The notes beneath the pieces were generated by a model that saw only the letters and a program-made list of their open reading frames with translations, was not told where the DNA came from and searched no databases. From CAKZQX01 sp034437035 (GTDB lineage Bacteria; Chloroflexota; Chloroflexia; Chloroflexales; Chloroflexaceae): 64,000 nucleotides of DNA. The translations under genes and the position numbers were made by a program. Positions 35,601-44,202 of the stretch are shown in pieces. How positions within the stretch are numbered: the stretch's first letter is position 1; every line of letters begins with the position of its first letter. Location of the stretch: positions 1-64,000 of the forward strand of contig DAOTUI010000042.1 of the NCBI GenBank assembly GCA_034437035.1, given 5' to 3'.

Positions 35601-36563
35601 ATGCATCCACGCGTCACAATCGGGTTGCCAGTCTACAACGGCGATAACTACCTTCGCCACACACTCGACACCCTGCTGGCCCAGACATTCACCGATTTTG
35701 AGTTAATCATTTCCGATAATACCTCAACCGACGGTACCGAAGCTATCTGTCGTGCGTATGCTGCACGCGACCCACGCATCCGCTATGAGCGCAATGAAAC
35801 AAATCTTGGTGCCTGCTATAACTTTAACCGGCTCGTCGAACTTGCACGCGGCGAGTATTTTAAATGGCACGGCCATGATGATCCGCTGCATCCCCATTTC
35901 CTCGAAGCATGTGTGACGGTTCTTGATCAGGATCCGACAATAGCGGTGACTTATGCAAGGAACCGTGCCATTAACCAGGATGGCACCGAACGTGAACTTC
36001 ACATTCTCTCAGCACGCAACTTTCTACCAAAACCGGAACTGATGTCGCCAAGGGCCAAAGCTCGCTTCTACGCTGCCGTGATTGCACCTTTCCCCATGGG
36101 GGCAATTTTCGGTCTAATGCGCCTCAGTGTGCTGAAACAGACACGACTGCTCGGCAACCATATCTCCGGGGACTTTCCACTGCTCGGTGAACTGGCCCTG
36201 CGGGGACGGATCTACCAGGTGCCCGAAGTGCTCCAGTACCGTCGCATCCACGATGGGCAGTTGTGGAGCCAGACTGATAACCGTCGTTTACGCGAAGCAT
36301 GGTTTGACCCAAAACGGGCCACCAGGCGCACATATCCCAAAATACGGCTCTTTCGTGAGCACCTCACGACGATCCGGCGTGCAGCACCGGGTCGCCGGGC
36401 ACGCTTCTGGTGCTACACCTATATGGGCATATGCTGGTTTCCCGCACACATCCTCTTCTGGGGGCCACTTAAGCCGACGGTCAAACAGATCTATCGGCGT
36501 TTGCGGAAAATAGACCGAAACCAGCGCCTGATGCGGCTGATTGGGCGCAGCATCGATGCGTAA
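35601..36563 (+). CDS. GT2-family glycosyltransferase
   Basis: 320 aa inverting GT-A enzyme. It begins VTIGLPVYNGDNYLRHTLDT; IISDNTSTDGT and the metal-binding region HGHDDPLHPHFLE (DxD-like DD) are visible. A hydrophobic patch near 280-300 (MGICWFPAHILFWG) may associate with the membrane. The ATG at 35601 is chosen because AGGAGA lies just upstream; the frame is open from 35541. It lies alone between two GT4 genes. Confidence 0.87.
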   Translation: MHPRVTIGLPVYNGDNYLRHTLDTLLAQTFTDFELIISDNTSTDGTEAICRAYAARDPRIRYERNETNLGACYNFNRLVELARGEYFKWHGHDDPLHPHFLEACVTVLDQDPTIAVTYARNRAINQDGTERELHILSARNFLPKPELMSPRAKARFYAAVIAPFPMGAIFGLMRLSVLKQTRLLGNHISGDFPLLGELALRGRIYQVPEVLQYRRIHDGQLWSQTDNRRLREAWFDPKRATRRTYPKIRLFREHLTTIRRAAPGRRARFWCYTYMGICWFPAHILFWGPLKPTVKQIYRRLRKIDRNQRLMRLIGRSIDA

Positions 36564-36589
36564 CGAACATAACCCACAAGGAAATGGCT

Positions 36590-37747
36590 ATGCCTACCCA
36601 ATTACGCGTTGCAATCCTCATACCGGCAGACTTTGCGGTATGGACCTTTCATCGCGGACTGATTGCCGCTTTGCAACAGCATAATGCGGATGTTACCATC
36701 ATTGGTCCGGCAGGCGAGTATGTTACCGCCATTGAGCGCCTCGGTGTGCGCTACCTCACTGTCCAAATCGAGCGATTTATGAATCCCGTGCATGACATGA
36801 ATCTCTTGCAGACACTCTACACGATCTTTCGGCGAGAAAACTTTGATGTGGTGCATAACCACACCGTCAAACCAAACATTTATGGCACGCTGGCGGCTCG
36901 AATGGCGGGAGTGCATACAATCCTGGGATCAGTACGGGGCCGCGGCTCACTGTTTACCGAAGTTGACGGCATTAAACGGTGCATGCTTCGGCGCACAGCA
37001 ATGCTGATGTACCGCTTCGCCTTCAACTTCATCAATCGGGTGCAATTCCTTAACCGCGATGATCTCGAGTTTTTCGTGCATTCGCATATGCTATGCAGCA
37101 ACAAAGCCGTGCTGATTCGGAGCAGCGGCGTGAACCTCCAGGAGTTCTCCACTTCCAGCATGCAACCGGAAACCCTCGTGCGTTTGCGCGCAACATTAAA
37201 CCTCGCACCACATACGCCGGTTGTCCTGATGATCGCACGGGCCTACTGGAGCAAAGGAGTGCGCGAGTTCATCGAAGCAGCCCACCTGGTTGGCCCACGA
37301 CACAATGCGGTGTTCCTGCTTGTAGGATCGGTCGAGAGTGGCCCTGATACGGTCCCACGTACCTACCTGGAAGCGCATCAGTCAGCTCACTTTCGCTGGC
37401 TCAACTATCGCAAGGATGTACGCGAGTTATTAGCGCTATCCGATATTGCCGTGCTGCCGTCCTACTACCCAGAGGGCGTTCCACGCAGTATGCTTGAGGC
37501 AATGGCAATGGAGCGGCCGGTTGTCACCACAGACAGTATTGGTTGCCGCGAGGTGGTTGATCATGGGGCGAACGGTTTTATGGTCCCGGTACGCGATGTA
37601 CGGCATCTTGCCGCAGCCATTGATCTGCTCCTGCAAAACGCCTCCTTGCGGCAGGCAATGGGCCACTGTTCACGCGCCAAGGCTGCGCGTGAGTTTGACG
37701 AAGCCGCTGTCAATAAGCGCGTGTTACGTGAACTCTACTTGATGTAG
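36590..37747 (+). CDS. GT4-type glycosyltransferase (PglA-like)
   Basis: 385 aa. Its N-terminus LRVAILIPADFAVWTFHRG and the VVHNHTVKPNIYGTLAARMAG region resemble PglA/CapM-type HexNAc transferases. The C-terminal domain has LMIARAYWSKGVREFIEA and EGVPRSMLEAMAMERPVVTT. AAGGA at 36578-36582 fits the second ATG (36590) better than the first (36584). It is followed by repeat element D and then the sugar-1-phosphate transferase, the order often found in PglC/PglA-type systems. Confidence 0.87.
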   Translation: MPTQLRVAILIPADFAVWTFHRGLIAALQQHNADVTIIGPAGEYVTAIERLGVRYLTVQIERFMNPVHDMNLLQTLYTIFRRENFDVVHNHTVKPNIYGTLAARMAGVHTILGSVRGRGSLFTEVDGIKRCMLRRTAMLMYRFAFNFINRVQFLNRDDLEFFVHSHMLCSNKAVLIRSSGVNLQEFSTSSMQPETLVRLRATLNLAPHTPVVLMIARAYWSKGVREFIEAAHLVGPRHNAVFLLVGSVESGPDTVPRTYLEAHQSAHFRWLNYRKDVRELLALSDIAVLPSYYPEGVPRSMLEAMAMERPVVTTDSIGCREVVDHGANGFMVPVRDVRHLAAAIDLLLQNASLRQAMGHCSRAKAAREFDEAAVNKRVLRELYLM

Positions 37748-37783
37748 CACTCTACCCTACCTCCACAGGTATCTCTCATATTC

Positions 37784-37894
37784 ACACAAGTTACGCGGTG
37801 CAGCCAATTCCGGCCTGATATCAAACCTGAACGCCGGATTCGCCTGCGGCAGCGGCGAAATACGCTTTCGGGTCAGTGACCGCGTAACTCGTGT
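37784..37894 (+). repeat. MITE-like element, copy D (short internal-deletion form)
   Basis: About 111 bp with termini CACAAGTTACGCGGTG and GTGACCGCGTAACTCGTGT. It retains ATTCGCCTGCGGCAG but lacks the hairpin core and most of the right half. The next ~100 bp contain another weak family remnant (GGCCTGCGACAGCGTGG). Together they fill the 330-bp gap before the sugar transferase; no gene is present. Confidence 0.7.
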
Positions 37895-38076
37895 CATATT
37901 CAGGACTTTCGCAATCAGGGCTGTCTCCCAAACAGGTGATGCCGGCCTGCGACAGCGTGGAATTTCCCAGGCCTTCCCCCCAGCGTATGCCTGAACAGCA
38001 AGATTGGGGAGGAGGAAATCATCCTCGATGGCTGGTCGCCGGATGAGACTGCCCAGAATTACAACGGAGAACAATC

Positions 38077-38742
38077 ATGGTCAAACGTGTTTTCGATATC
38101 ACTGGTGCCATTATCGGTCTGGTTGTGCTATCGCCTCTGATGCCGGTTATTGCCGTTCTTGTCAAATGGGACTCACCCGGACCGATCATCTATGCAGGCA
38201 TACGTTCCGGAAGGTATGGTAAGCCATTTTCCATCTACAAATTCCGCACCATGGTGCAGGATGCCGAGCGTCACGGAGGACTCTCAACCGCTCAGAATGA
38301 TCCGCGCATCACGCGCGTCGGTAGGGTGCTCCGCAAGTATAAACTGGATGAGTTACCGCAGCTTATCAATATCCTGCAAGGCGACATGAGCTTTGTCGGT
38401 CCGCGCCCTGAGATGCCCGAGTATACCAGGCTCTACACCGAAGAAGAACAACTCATTCTGACAGTCCGCTCCGGCATTACCGACTATGCCTCGATTGAGT
38501 TTGTTCAGATTGGGGAAATTCTGGGCGATTTCAATCCCGAAAGTGTGTATGAGGAGCAGGTACGACCGATTAAGAATGCACTGCGCGTGAAATATGTGAA
38601 AGAGCAGAACTTCTGGAATGACATCCGACTCATTCTACGAACACTAAGCCGCATCAAGGAAAGCAGTACACCTGCGCATAACCCAAACCAGATACTAGTG
38701 CGGACCACGTTCGAGCAGAACACCCGATCAGTTCAGGACTGA
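38077..38742 (+). CDS. Initiating sugar-1-phosphate transferase (PglC/WbaP-type bacterial sugar transferase)
   Basis: 221 aa, the small monotopic form with one N-terminal re-entrant helix (GAIIGLVVLSPLMPVIAVLV). Motifs are FRTM, VGRVLRKYKLDELPQLINIL and SFVGPRPEMPEY. It transfers a sugar phosphate from a UDP-sugar to undecaprenyl phosphate. It is the second initiating enzyme after the WecA-like one at 20501 and belongs to a different superfamily. The ATG at 38077 follows ACAACGGAGAACAATC. The C-terminal ~25 residues are variable. The aldo/keto reductase follows after 12 bp. Confidence 0.9.
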   Translation: MVKRVFDITGAIIGLVVLSPLMPVIAVLVKWDSPGPIIYAGIRSGRYGKPFSIYKFRTMVQDAERHGGLSTAQNDPRITRVGRVLRKYKLDELPQLINILQGDMSFVGPRPEMPEYTRLYTEEEQLILTVRSGITDYASIEFVQIGEILGDFNPESVYEEQVRPIKNALRVKYVKEQNFWNDIRLILRTLSRIKESSTPAHNPNQILVRTTFEQNTRSVQD

Positions 38743-38754
38743 AGGAAAAGTGGC

Positions 38755-39723
38755 ATGGAGTATATCAAACTGGTACATACTGACCTGATCGTGTCACGGA
38801 TTGGCTTTGGCTCTGAGCCACTGGGAGGGACTGATTGGGGTAATGTGGATATGAACCAGGCCGTCAGCGCGGTTGAGCGCGCACTGGATCTGGGGATCAA
38901 TCTCTTCGACACGGCTGATGTTTACGGACTCGGCAAAGCTGAAGAGGTTCTGTCCAGAGCCCTGGGGGCGCGCCGGCATGACGTGGTTATCATATCCAAG
39001 TTTGGCATCAACTGGCAGGCATTATCCAACGGCGGCAGAGCCAGAACCTTCCGCGATTGCAGCCCTCACCGCGTTGTTACAGCACTAGAACAAACTCTGC
39101 GCCGGTTGCGTATTGATACGTTACCACTCTATCTTATCCACTGGCCGGACCCACACACTCCCATTGCACGCACCCTGGAAGCCCTCCTGGAGTGCCGGCA
39201 AGCGGGCAAGATCAGGCATATCGGTGTATCAAATTTTCCGGTTCACCTGATGCACGCAGCAAACCAGATTGAACGCCTCGCGGCCACTGAAGTGCAGTAT
39301 AGCCTCGTTGATCGGGGCATTGAACAGGAGTTACTCCCATATTGTCGAGAACAGGGTATCAGCGTGCTGACCTACGGACCACTTGCGCAAGGACTATTAA
39401 CTGGTAAATACCACACGAACACCCATTTTGGAACCAATGATCGGCGTCACCGTCTACCACATTTTCAACCCGATCAACTAGCAGAGAACCTGAAGATCGT
39501 TGACCGACTCACAGCGGTCGGGGAGCGCTACGGGAAACATCCGGCGCAAATAGCCCTGCGCTGGGTGCTGGACAATCCGGCCATCGCCTGTGTCATTGTG
39601 GGCGCGAAATCTCCCGTACAGGTAGACACGAATGTTGGAGCAACAGGATGGCACCTATCGCCGGAGGATTACGTCTATATTACGCACAATGAAATGTATG
39701 CAAAGATGTTGCAGGAAGACTAA
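38755..39723 (+). CDS. Aldo/keto reductase
   Basis: 322-aa NADPH-dependent (beta/alpha)8 oxidoreductase. The catalytic tetrad is visible as Asp in NLFDTADVYG with its Tyr, Lys in VIISKFG, and His in LIHWPDPHTP. The C-terminal cofactor region is IACVIVGAKSPVQVDTNVGA. The family reduces sugar or other aldehydes. It sits between the sugar transferase and the split transketolase with short gaps (12 and 18 bp), so it probably acts in making an unusual sugar or polyol precursor; the substrate is unknown. Confidence 0.87.
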   Translation: MEYIKLVHTDLIVSRIGFGSEPLGGTDWGNVDMNQAVSAVERALDLGINLFDTADVYGLGKAEEVLSRALGARRHDVVIISKFGINWQALSNGGRARTFRDCSPHRVVTALEQTLRRLRIDTLPLYLIHWPDPHTPIARTLEALLECRQAGKIRHIGVSNFPVHLMHAANQIERLAATEVQYSLVDRGIEQELLPYCREQGISVLTYGPLAQGLLTGKYHTNTHFGTNDRRHRLPHFQPDQLAENLKIVDRLTAVGERYGKHPAQIALRWVLDNPAIACVIVGAKSPVQVDTNVGATGWHLSPEDYVYITHNEMYAKMLQED

Positions 39724-39741
39724 CATCAGGAGGAACGGAAG

Positions 39742-40560
39742 GTGCTAACACATAATTTGCAGCAACTGACGGCGCGTATACGTTACCATGCACTCATGAT
39801 GACCCATCAGGCAAAATCATCACATATCGGCTCAAATTTATCCATGGCCGAGTTACTGGCTGTATTGTACGGCAAAATCTTACGGATCGATCCGGCACAT
39901 CCCGACTGGCCCGACCGTGACCGCTTCATTCTGAGTAAAGGCCATGCCTGCGCTGCGCTCTACGCGGTGCTGGCCGAGCAAGGATTCTTTCCACGCGAGT
40001 GGTTAGCCGGCTTCTATCAGAATGGCGCGCACCTGGCGGGACATGCCACTCACAGCAATGCACCGGGTATTGAGGTATCTACCGGCTCCCTGGGACATGG
40101 ACTTTCGATTGCCACGGGTATGGCACTGGCAGCCAAACGCGACGGTAAACCCTACCGCATCTTTGCGATGTTAAGTGATGGCGAGTGCGATGAGGGTTCA
40201 ACCTGGGAACCTGCACTGTTTGCTCCTCACCATAAGTTGGACAATTTAATCGTCATCGTAGACTACAACCAGATTCAGAGCCTGGGAAGCGTCAAAGAGG
40301 TTATGGATCTGGAGCCCTTCGCTGCCAAGTGGCGCGCCTTTGGCTGGGCTGTTCATGAAATAGATGGGCATAATCTCGCAGAGATCGAAGCAACGCTTCT
40401 TCAAATTCCGTTTGAAGTACAACGCCCAAGCTGTGTTATCGCTCATACCGTCAAAGGCAAGGGCATTAGCTTTATGGAAAACAGACTGCTCTGGCATTAT
40501 CGAACTCCTCAAGGTGAGGAGTTCGCGGCTGCGATGACCGAATTGGAGAACAATGTATGA
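39742..40560 (+). CDS. Transketolase, N-terminal (TPP-binding) subunit
   Basis: 272 aa. The thiamine-diphosphate/Mg region is LSDGECDEGSTWEP (GDG altered to SDG) followed by VIVDYNQIQS; the ISKGHA-like LSKGHACAAL and GSLGHGLS motifs are typical. The start is GTG at 39742 with AGGAGG upstream. It is one half of a split transketolase; the second half overlaps it by 4 bp. Split transketolases of this type are common in secondary metabolism and glycan loci, and move two-carbon ketol units between sugar phosphates. Confidence 0.9.
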   Translation: MLTHNLQQLTARIRYHALMMTHQAKSSHIGSNLSMAELLAVLYGKILRIDPAHPDWPDRDRFILSKGHACAALYAVLAEQGFFPREWLAGFYQNGAHLAGHATHSNAPGIEVSTGSLGHGLSIATGMALAAKRDGKPYRIFAMLSDGECDEGSTWEPALFAPHHKLDNLIVIVDYNQIQSLGSVKEVMDLEPFAAKWRAFGWAVHEIDGHNLAEIEATLLQIPFEVQRPSCVIAHTVKGKGISFMENRLLWHYRTPQGEEFAAAMTELENNV

Positions 40561-41501
40561 GAACCGCATTTGCCGAAACACTGCTCGAACTTGCTCGTCA
40601 GGATGAGCGTATTGTCCTGATGGTGGGCGACCTTGGATTTGGCGTTGTCACCCCTTTTATGGAGCAACTGCCAAACCAATTTGTGAACGCGGGTGTGGCT
40701 GAGCAAAACATGACCGGAATGGCGGCCGGGATGGCGCTCTGTGGAAAAACCGTCTTTACATACTCAATTGCCAACTTCCCCGTCTTGCGCTGCCTGGAAC
40801 AGATCCGCAACGATATATGCTACCACAACGCGAACGTCAAGATTGTGGCGGTTGGTGGCGGTATGGCCTATGGCTCGCTGGGCGTCTCACATCATGCTAC
40901 AGAAGATCTGACGGTCATGCGCGTTCTGCCTAATATGACGGTTGTCGCTCCGGGCGATCCTATCGAAACCAACCTCGCTGTTCACGCTCTCGCGGAATAC
41001 GATGGACCGGCCTACCTGCGACTGGGTCGCGCCGGAGAGCCCGTTGTACATACGCCGGATCTAGCATTTCAGCTTGGCAAGGCCATCACCGCACGCGAGG
41101 GCAATGATGTCACCCTCATCAGCACTGGCGGCCAACTCCACGCCGGCATGAACGCTGCTGAGATTCTGGCCGGTCAAGGCATCCAGGCACGCGTACTTAG
41201 TATGCATACCCTCAAGCCGCTTGATACTGATGCTATCCTCGCTGCTGCCAGAGAAACATTAGCTATTTTCACGATAGAGGAACACTCTATCACTGGTGGA
41301 CTGGGGGGTGCCGTAGCCGAGATCCTCCTCGAAGCAGATCAACGACCACGGGTATTTAAACGTATTGGTCTTCATGACATGTTTACATCCCTGGTTGGCG
41401 ATCAAGATTTTCTACGTGCTCACTACCAACTCGATAGTGATAGTATTGCAGATACTGTCGGCGCTGTTCTCGCAGAATCCCTCATCTCAATAGCAGTCTA
41501 A
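40557..41501 (+). CDS. Transketolase, C-terminal subunit
   Basis: 314 aa comprising the pyrimidine-binding and C-terminal domains. The catalytic Glu region is VNAGVAEQNMTGMAAGMA, then ANFPVLRCLEQIRNDI and the DGPAYLRLGR motif. The C-terminal domain contains VLSMHTLKPLD and EEHSITGGLGGAVAE. The ATGA overlap with the upstream half ensures equal production. It ends the 38.1-41.5 kb run; a 670-bp gap with repeat element E follows. Confidence 0.9.
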   Translation: MRTAFAETLLELARQDERIVLMVGDLGFGVVTPFMEQLPNQFVNAGVAEQNMTGMAAGMALCGKTVFTYSIANFPVLRCLEQIRNDICYHNANVKIVAVGGGMAYGSLGVSHHATEDLTVMRVLPNMTVVAPGDPIETNLAVHALAEYDGPAYLRLGRAGEPVVHTPDLAFQLGKAITAREGNDVTLISTGGQLHAGMNAAEILAGQGIQARVLSMHTLKPLDTDAILAAARETLAIFTIEEHSITGGLGGAVAEILLEADQRPRVFKRIGLHDMFTSLVGDQDFLRAHYQLDSDSIADTVGAVLAESLISIAV

Positions 41502-42175
41502 CCAATTATTCGATTCCTTCCGACTGGTCACGGGCACCACTTCCGGGCAGCGGCAATCTGGTCGCTCCGGCAGTGCGCCAGTATGATCCTCCCCACGCAT
41601 TCAGCAAGATCAGAACGACTTGCCAGGATGTTCTGCCGGCATACACCAATAGACACCAGGTAATTCACCCTGGTTACAGGAGTTACGCGGTCGGTTCTAA
41701 ACCAGGCGTCTGCCTGGACACATGGTTCGGTTCGCCTCCGGTAGGGTGAAATGGAACATTCTTTTTCAGAAAAATGTGGCACAATGTGTCACATTTTTCT
41801 GAAAAAGACAACAACGTACCACGCTGCCGCAGGCGAAATCCGCCGTTATCGGAAGCAACCGGCCCGTTTGAACGCGCACCGCGTAAGTCCTGCTGGTTAC
41901 TGCGTCGGGAGCATAGTTTTCGTCCGTCGGTTCACCCTACACACTCACACCAGGATCGCCGCTGCTATCCTCGCACACCACTGCCAGACGTAGGCGCTAC
42001 TGCGGCATGCCGTCTGCGCTGCCACATCATCACCCATCTGATCAGACGACATTGTTCTGAATATACCGATACTCGCCAGTATCATACTCCTGGTTATCGC
42101 TATGATCGCCGCGACTGGTACTGGTCCATTTTCAACGAAGAAGATTGACCAAGAGAGCAGGAGGATACGAAACGT
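41502..42175. other. 674-bp stretch without a gene
   Basis: Holds repeat element E (41677-41892). To its left (41502-41676) I see nothing identifiable. To its right, about 280 bp leads to the CapD-like gene. One frame there encodes a hydrophobic string (PILASIILLVIAMIAATG) ending at 42179, but it has no usable start. AGGAGG before 42176 is the ribosome binding site of the next gene. Confidence 0.6.
41677..41892 (-). repeat. MITE-like hairpin element, copy E
   Basis: 216 bp with ends CAGGAGTTACGCGGTCGG and CACCGCGTAAGTCCTG. The central hairpin has 22-nt arms at 41761-41782 and 41786-41807 with one mismatch and loop AAT. Inverted relative to copy A, like copy B. It has the same length and architecture as copy B, but the arm sequences differ at eight positions, all but one compensated. 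Confidence 0.85.
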
Positions 42176-44167
42176 ATGAATAGACAAATTCGCAATCGTC
42201 ACTTCTTCATTGGTGACACACTACTGTTGCCGCTGGCTGCATATCTCAGCTTTGTGCTGCGATTAGAGCATATTGATCTACAACACTACTGGGTTGGGTT
42301 TCTACTGTTTACTCTGGCGATTACCCTGATTGTACCACTCATTTTTCTCTGGATTGGGATCTACAAACGCTACTGGCGTTACGCCTCAATCGAAGAACTG
42401 CTCCTCTTATCGGGAGCACTCGGTATTGCGACTGTACTGGCCGATGGTCTCTTTCTAGGTGCGCGGGTGTTATACGGTGATGTTATCGTCCCTCAATCCA
42501 TACCGGTAATCTTCTTTCTGCTGGCATTGACCATTACCGCCGGGCCACGCCTGGGCATACGTCTCTCCACCCATTATCAACAGCGCATGCAGGAGCCACC
42601 ACTACGGGTATTGATCATGGGTGCCGGCGATACCGGTGCGATGATTACCCGCCGGCTTCGCCAGAATCCGCTGACGAACACAGACATTGTTGGCCTGCTC
42701 GATGATGATAGTAACAAACATCATTTGCGGATTCATGGCGTACCAGTGTTGGGCAATCGCCATCAGATAGCGCAATTGGTATCGGTGTATGGAGTAAATC
42801 AGGTCGTTCTGGCGATGCCGACGGCTCCAGGTAAAGTGCTGCGCGAGATTGTAGCAATGTGTGACGAGGTTGGAGTCCAGACAAAGATCATTCCCGGCAT
42901 TTACGAACTACTGGATGGCAAAGTGAGTATCAATCAATTGCGTGATGTGCGGATCGAAGACTTGCTGCGCCGGGAACCAATCCGAACCGATACCAGCGCG
43001 GTGAGTGAGTTGATTCGGGGCAAACGGGTGCTGATTACCGGCGGTGGCGGCTCAATTGGCAGCGAACTCTGCCGCCAGGTATTTCGCTTTCACCCGGCAG
43101 AACTGTTGATTCTGGGGCATGGCGAGAACAGCGTGTTTGCTATTCACAATGAATTACGCAACTGGGCCGCAACCGGGAAATGTCCGGCACTACCCTACGC
43201 TTCCAACACAGCGCCGGTGAGTCATTCACGGACAAAACCACGCGCACCCGTCTGCCGCCCGAAGGCCGTCATTGCCGATATTCGCTTTGCGGATCGTATT
43301 CGCAGCGTGTTTGAAGAATATCGTCCCGACATTGTTATTCACACCGCTGCGCATAAACATGTTCCATTGATGGAAGATAACCTGACCGAAGCAATCACAA
43401 ACAACGTGCTGGGTACTCGCAATGTTCTCAATGCAGCTATGGCCGTCGATGTTGAGCATTTTGTGATGATTTCAACGGATAAAGCGGTGAATCCAACCAG
43501 CATTATGGGAGCCAGCAAACGCGTGGCCGAGTTGCTGGTCCATCAGGCCGCGCAAATCAGTCAGAAAACCTATCTGGCTGTACGCTTCGGCAATGTTCTG
43601 GGTAGCCGGGGCAGCGTCGTACTGACCTTCCAACAACAGATCGCCGCCGGTGGGCCAATCACCGTCACCCACCCGGAGATACGCCGCTTTTTTATGACGA
43701 TTCCTGAAGCCGTACAACTGGTGCTCCAGGCGGCCACGCTAGGGCATGGCGGCGAGGTCTTTACCCTGGACATGGGTGAGCCTATCAAAATTGTTGACCT
43801 GGCCCGCGATATGATCGAACTCTCTGGGCTGCAGGTCGGTCAGGACATTGATATTGTCTTCAGTGGTTTGCGCCCCGGCGAAAAACTCTATGAAGAGCTA
43901 TTTATTCCAGGTGAACAGTATGAACGCACGATCCATAACAAGATCTTTATTGCCTGTAATGCCAGTAGTTTTGTTCCAATCCATCTGGCAACCGCAATCA
44001 GCGCATTGGAGACTGCCGCACAGCATAATGATACGGCTACCATCTTGCGCCTGCTGTCGCAATTGATCCCGGAACTGCATCGTCCGGCCCTGCTGCACCA
44101 GGAAGAAGAAGGCCAGAACCAGGTACAATCGGGACAGCCGCTACGTATGCAGGCCGTCGGGGATTGA
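42176..44167 (+). CDS. CapD/FlaA1/PglF-type UDP-sugar 4,6-dehydratase/epimerase, membrane form
   Basis: 663 aa. Four N-terminal membrane helices (~10-130), a CoA-binding-like Rossmann domain (~140-265, IMGAGDTGAMITRRL) and a catalytic extended SDR domain (~285-600) with ITGGGGSIGSELC. The active site follows the FlaA1/PglF pattern STDKAVNPTSIMGASKR, where Met replaces the usual Tyr. The family converts UDP-GlcNAc to 4-keto-6-deoxy intermediates at the membrane. Between ADHERENCE-like SDR strands, residues ~332-362 hold an unusual Pro/Ser/Arg-rich insert (SHSRTKPRAPVCRP). The ATG at 42176 follows AGGAGG. The C-terminus (last ~25) is low complexity. Confidence 0.88.
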   Translation: MNRQIRNRHFFIGDTLLLPLAAYLSFVLRLEHIDLQHYWVGFLLFTLAITLIVPLIFLWIGIYKRYWRYASIEELLLLSGALGIATVLADGLFLGARVLYGDVIVPQSIPVIFFLLALTITAGPRLGIRLSTHYQQRMQEPPLRVLIMGAGDTGAMITRRLRQNPLTNTDIVGLLDDDSNKHHLRIHGVPVLGNRHQIAQLVSVYGVNQVVLAMPTAPGKVLREIVAMCDEVGVQTKIIPGIYELLDGKVSINQLRDVRIEDLLRREPIRTDTSAVSELIRGKRVLITGGGGSIGSELCRQVFRFHPAELLILGHGENSVFAIHNELRNWAATGKCPALPYASNTAPVSHSRTKPRAPVCRPKAVIADIRFADRIRSVFEEYRPDIVIHTAAHKHVPLMEDNLTEAITNNVLGTRNVLNAAMAVDVEHFVMISTDKAVNPTSIMGASKRVAELLVHQAAQISQKTYLAVRFGNVLGSRGSVVLTFQQQIAAGGPITVTHPEIRRFFMTIPEAVQLVLQAATLGHGGEVFTLDMGEPIKIVDLARDMIELSGLQVGQDIDIVFSGLRPGEKLYEELFIPGEQYERTIHNKIFIACNASSFVPIHLATAISALETAAQHNDTATILRLLSQLIPELHRPALLHQEEEGQNQVQSGQPLRMQAVGD

Positions 44168-44202
44168 TTGAAGATTGAGGAGCGATTGGAGATTGAACAG
44201 TT

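Noticed and set aside
42036..42179. Short hydrophobic open frame just before the CapD-like gene
   Set aside because: No ATG, GTG or TTG start with a ribosome binding site; probably chance, or the tail of a lost gene.
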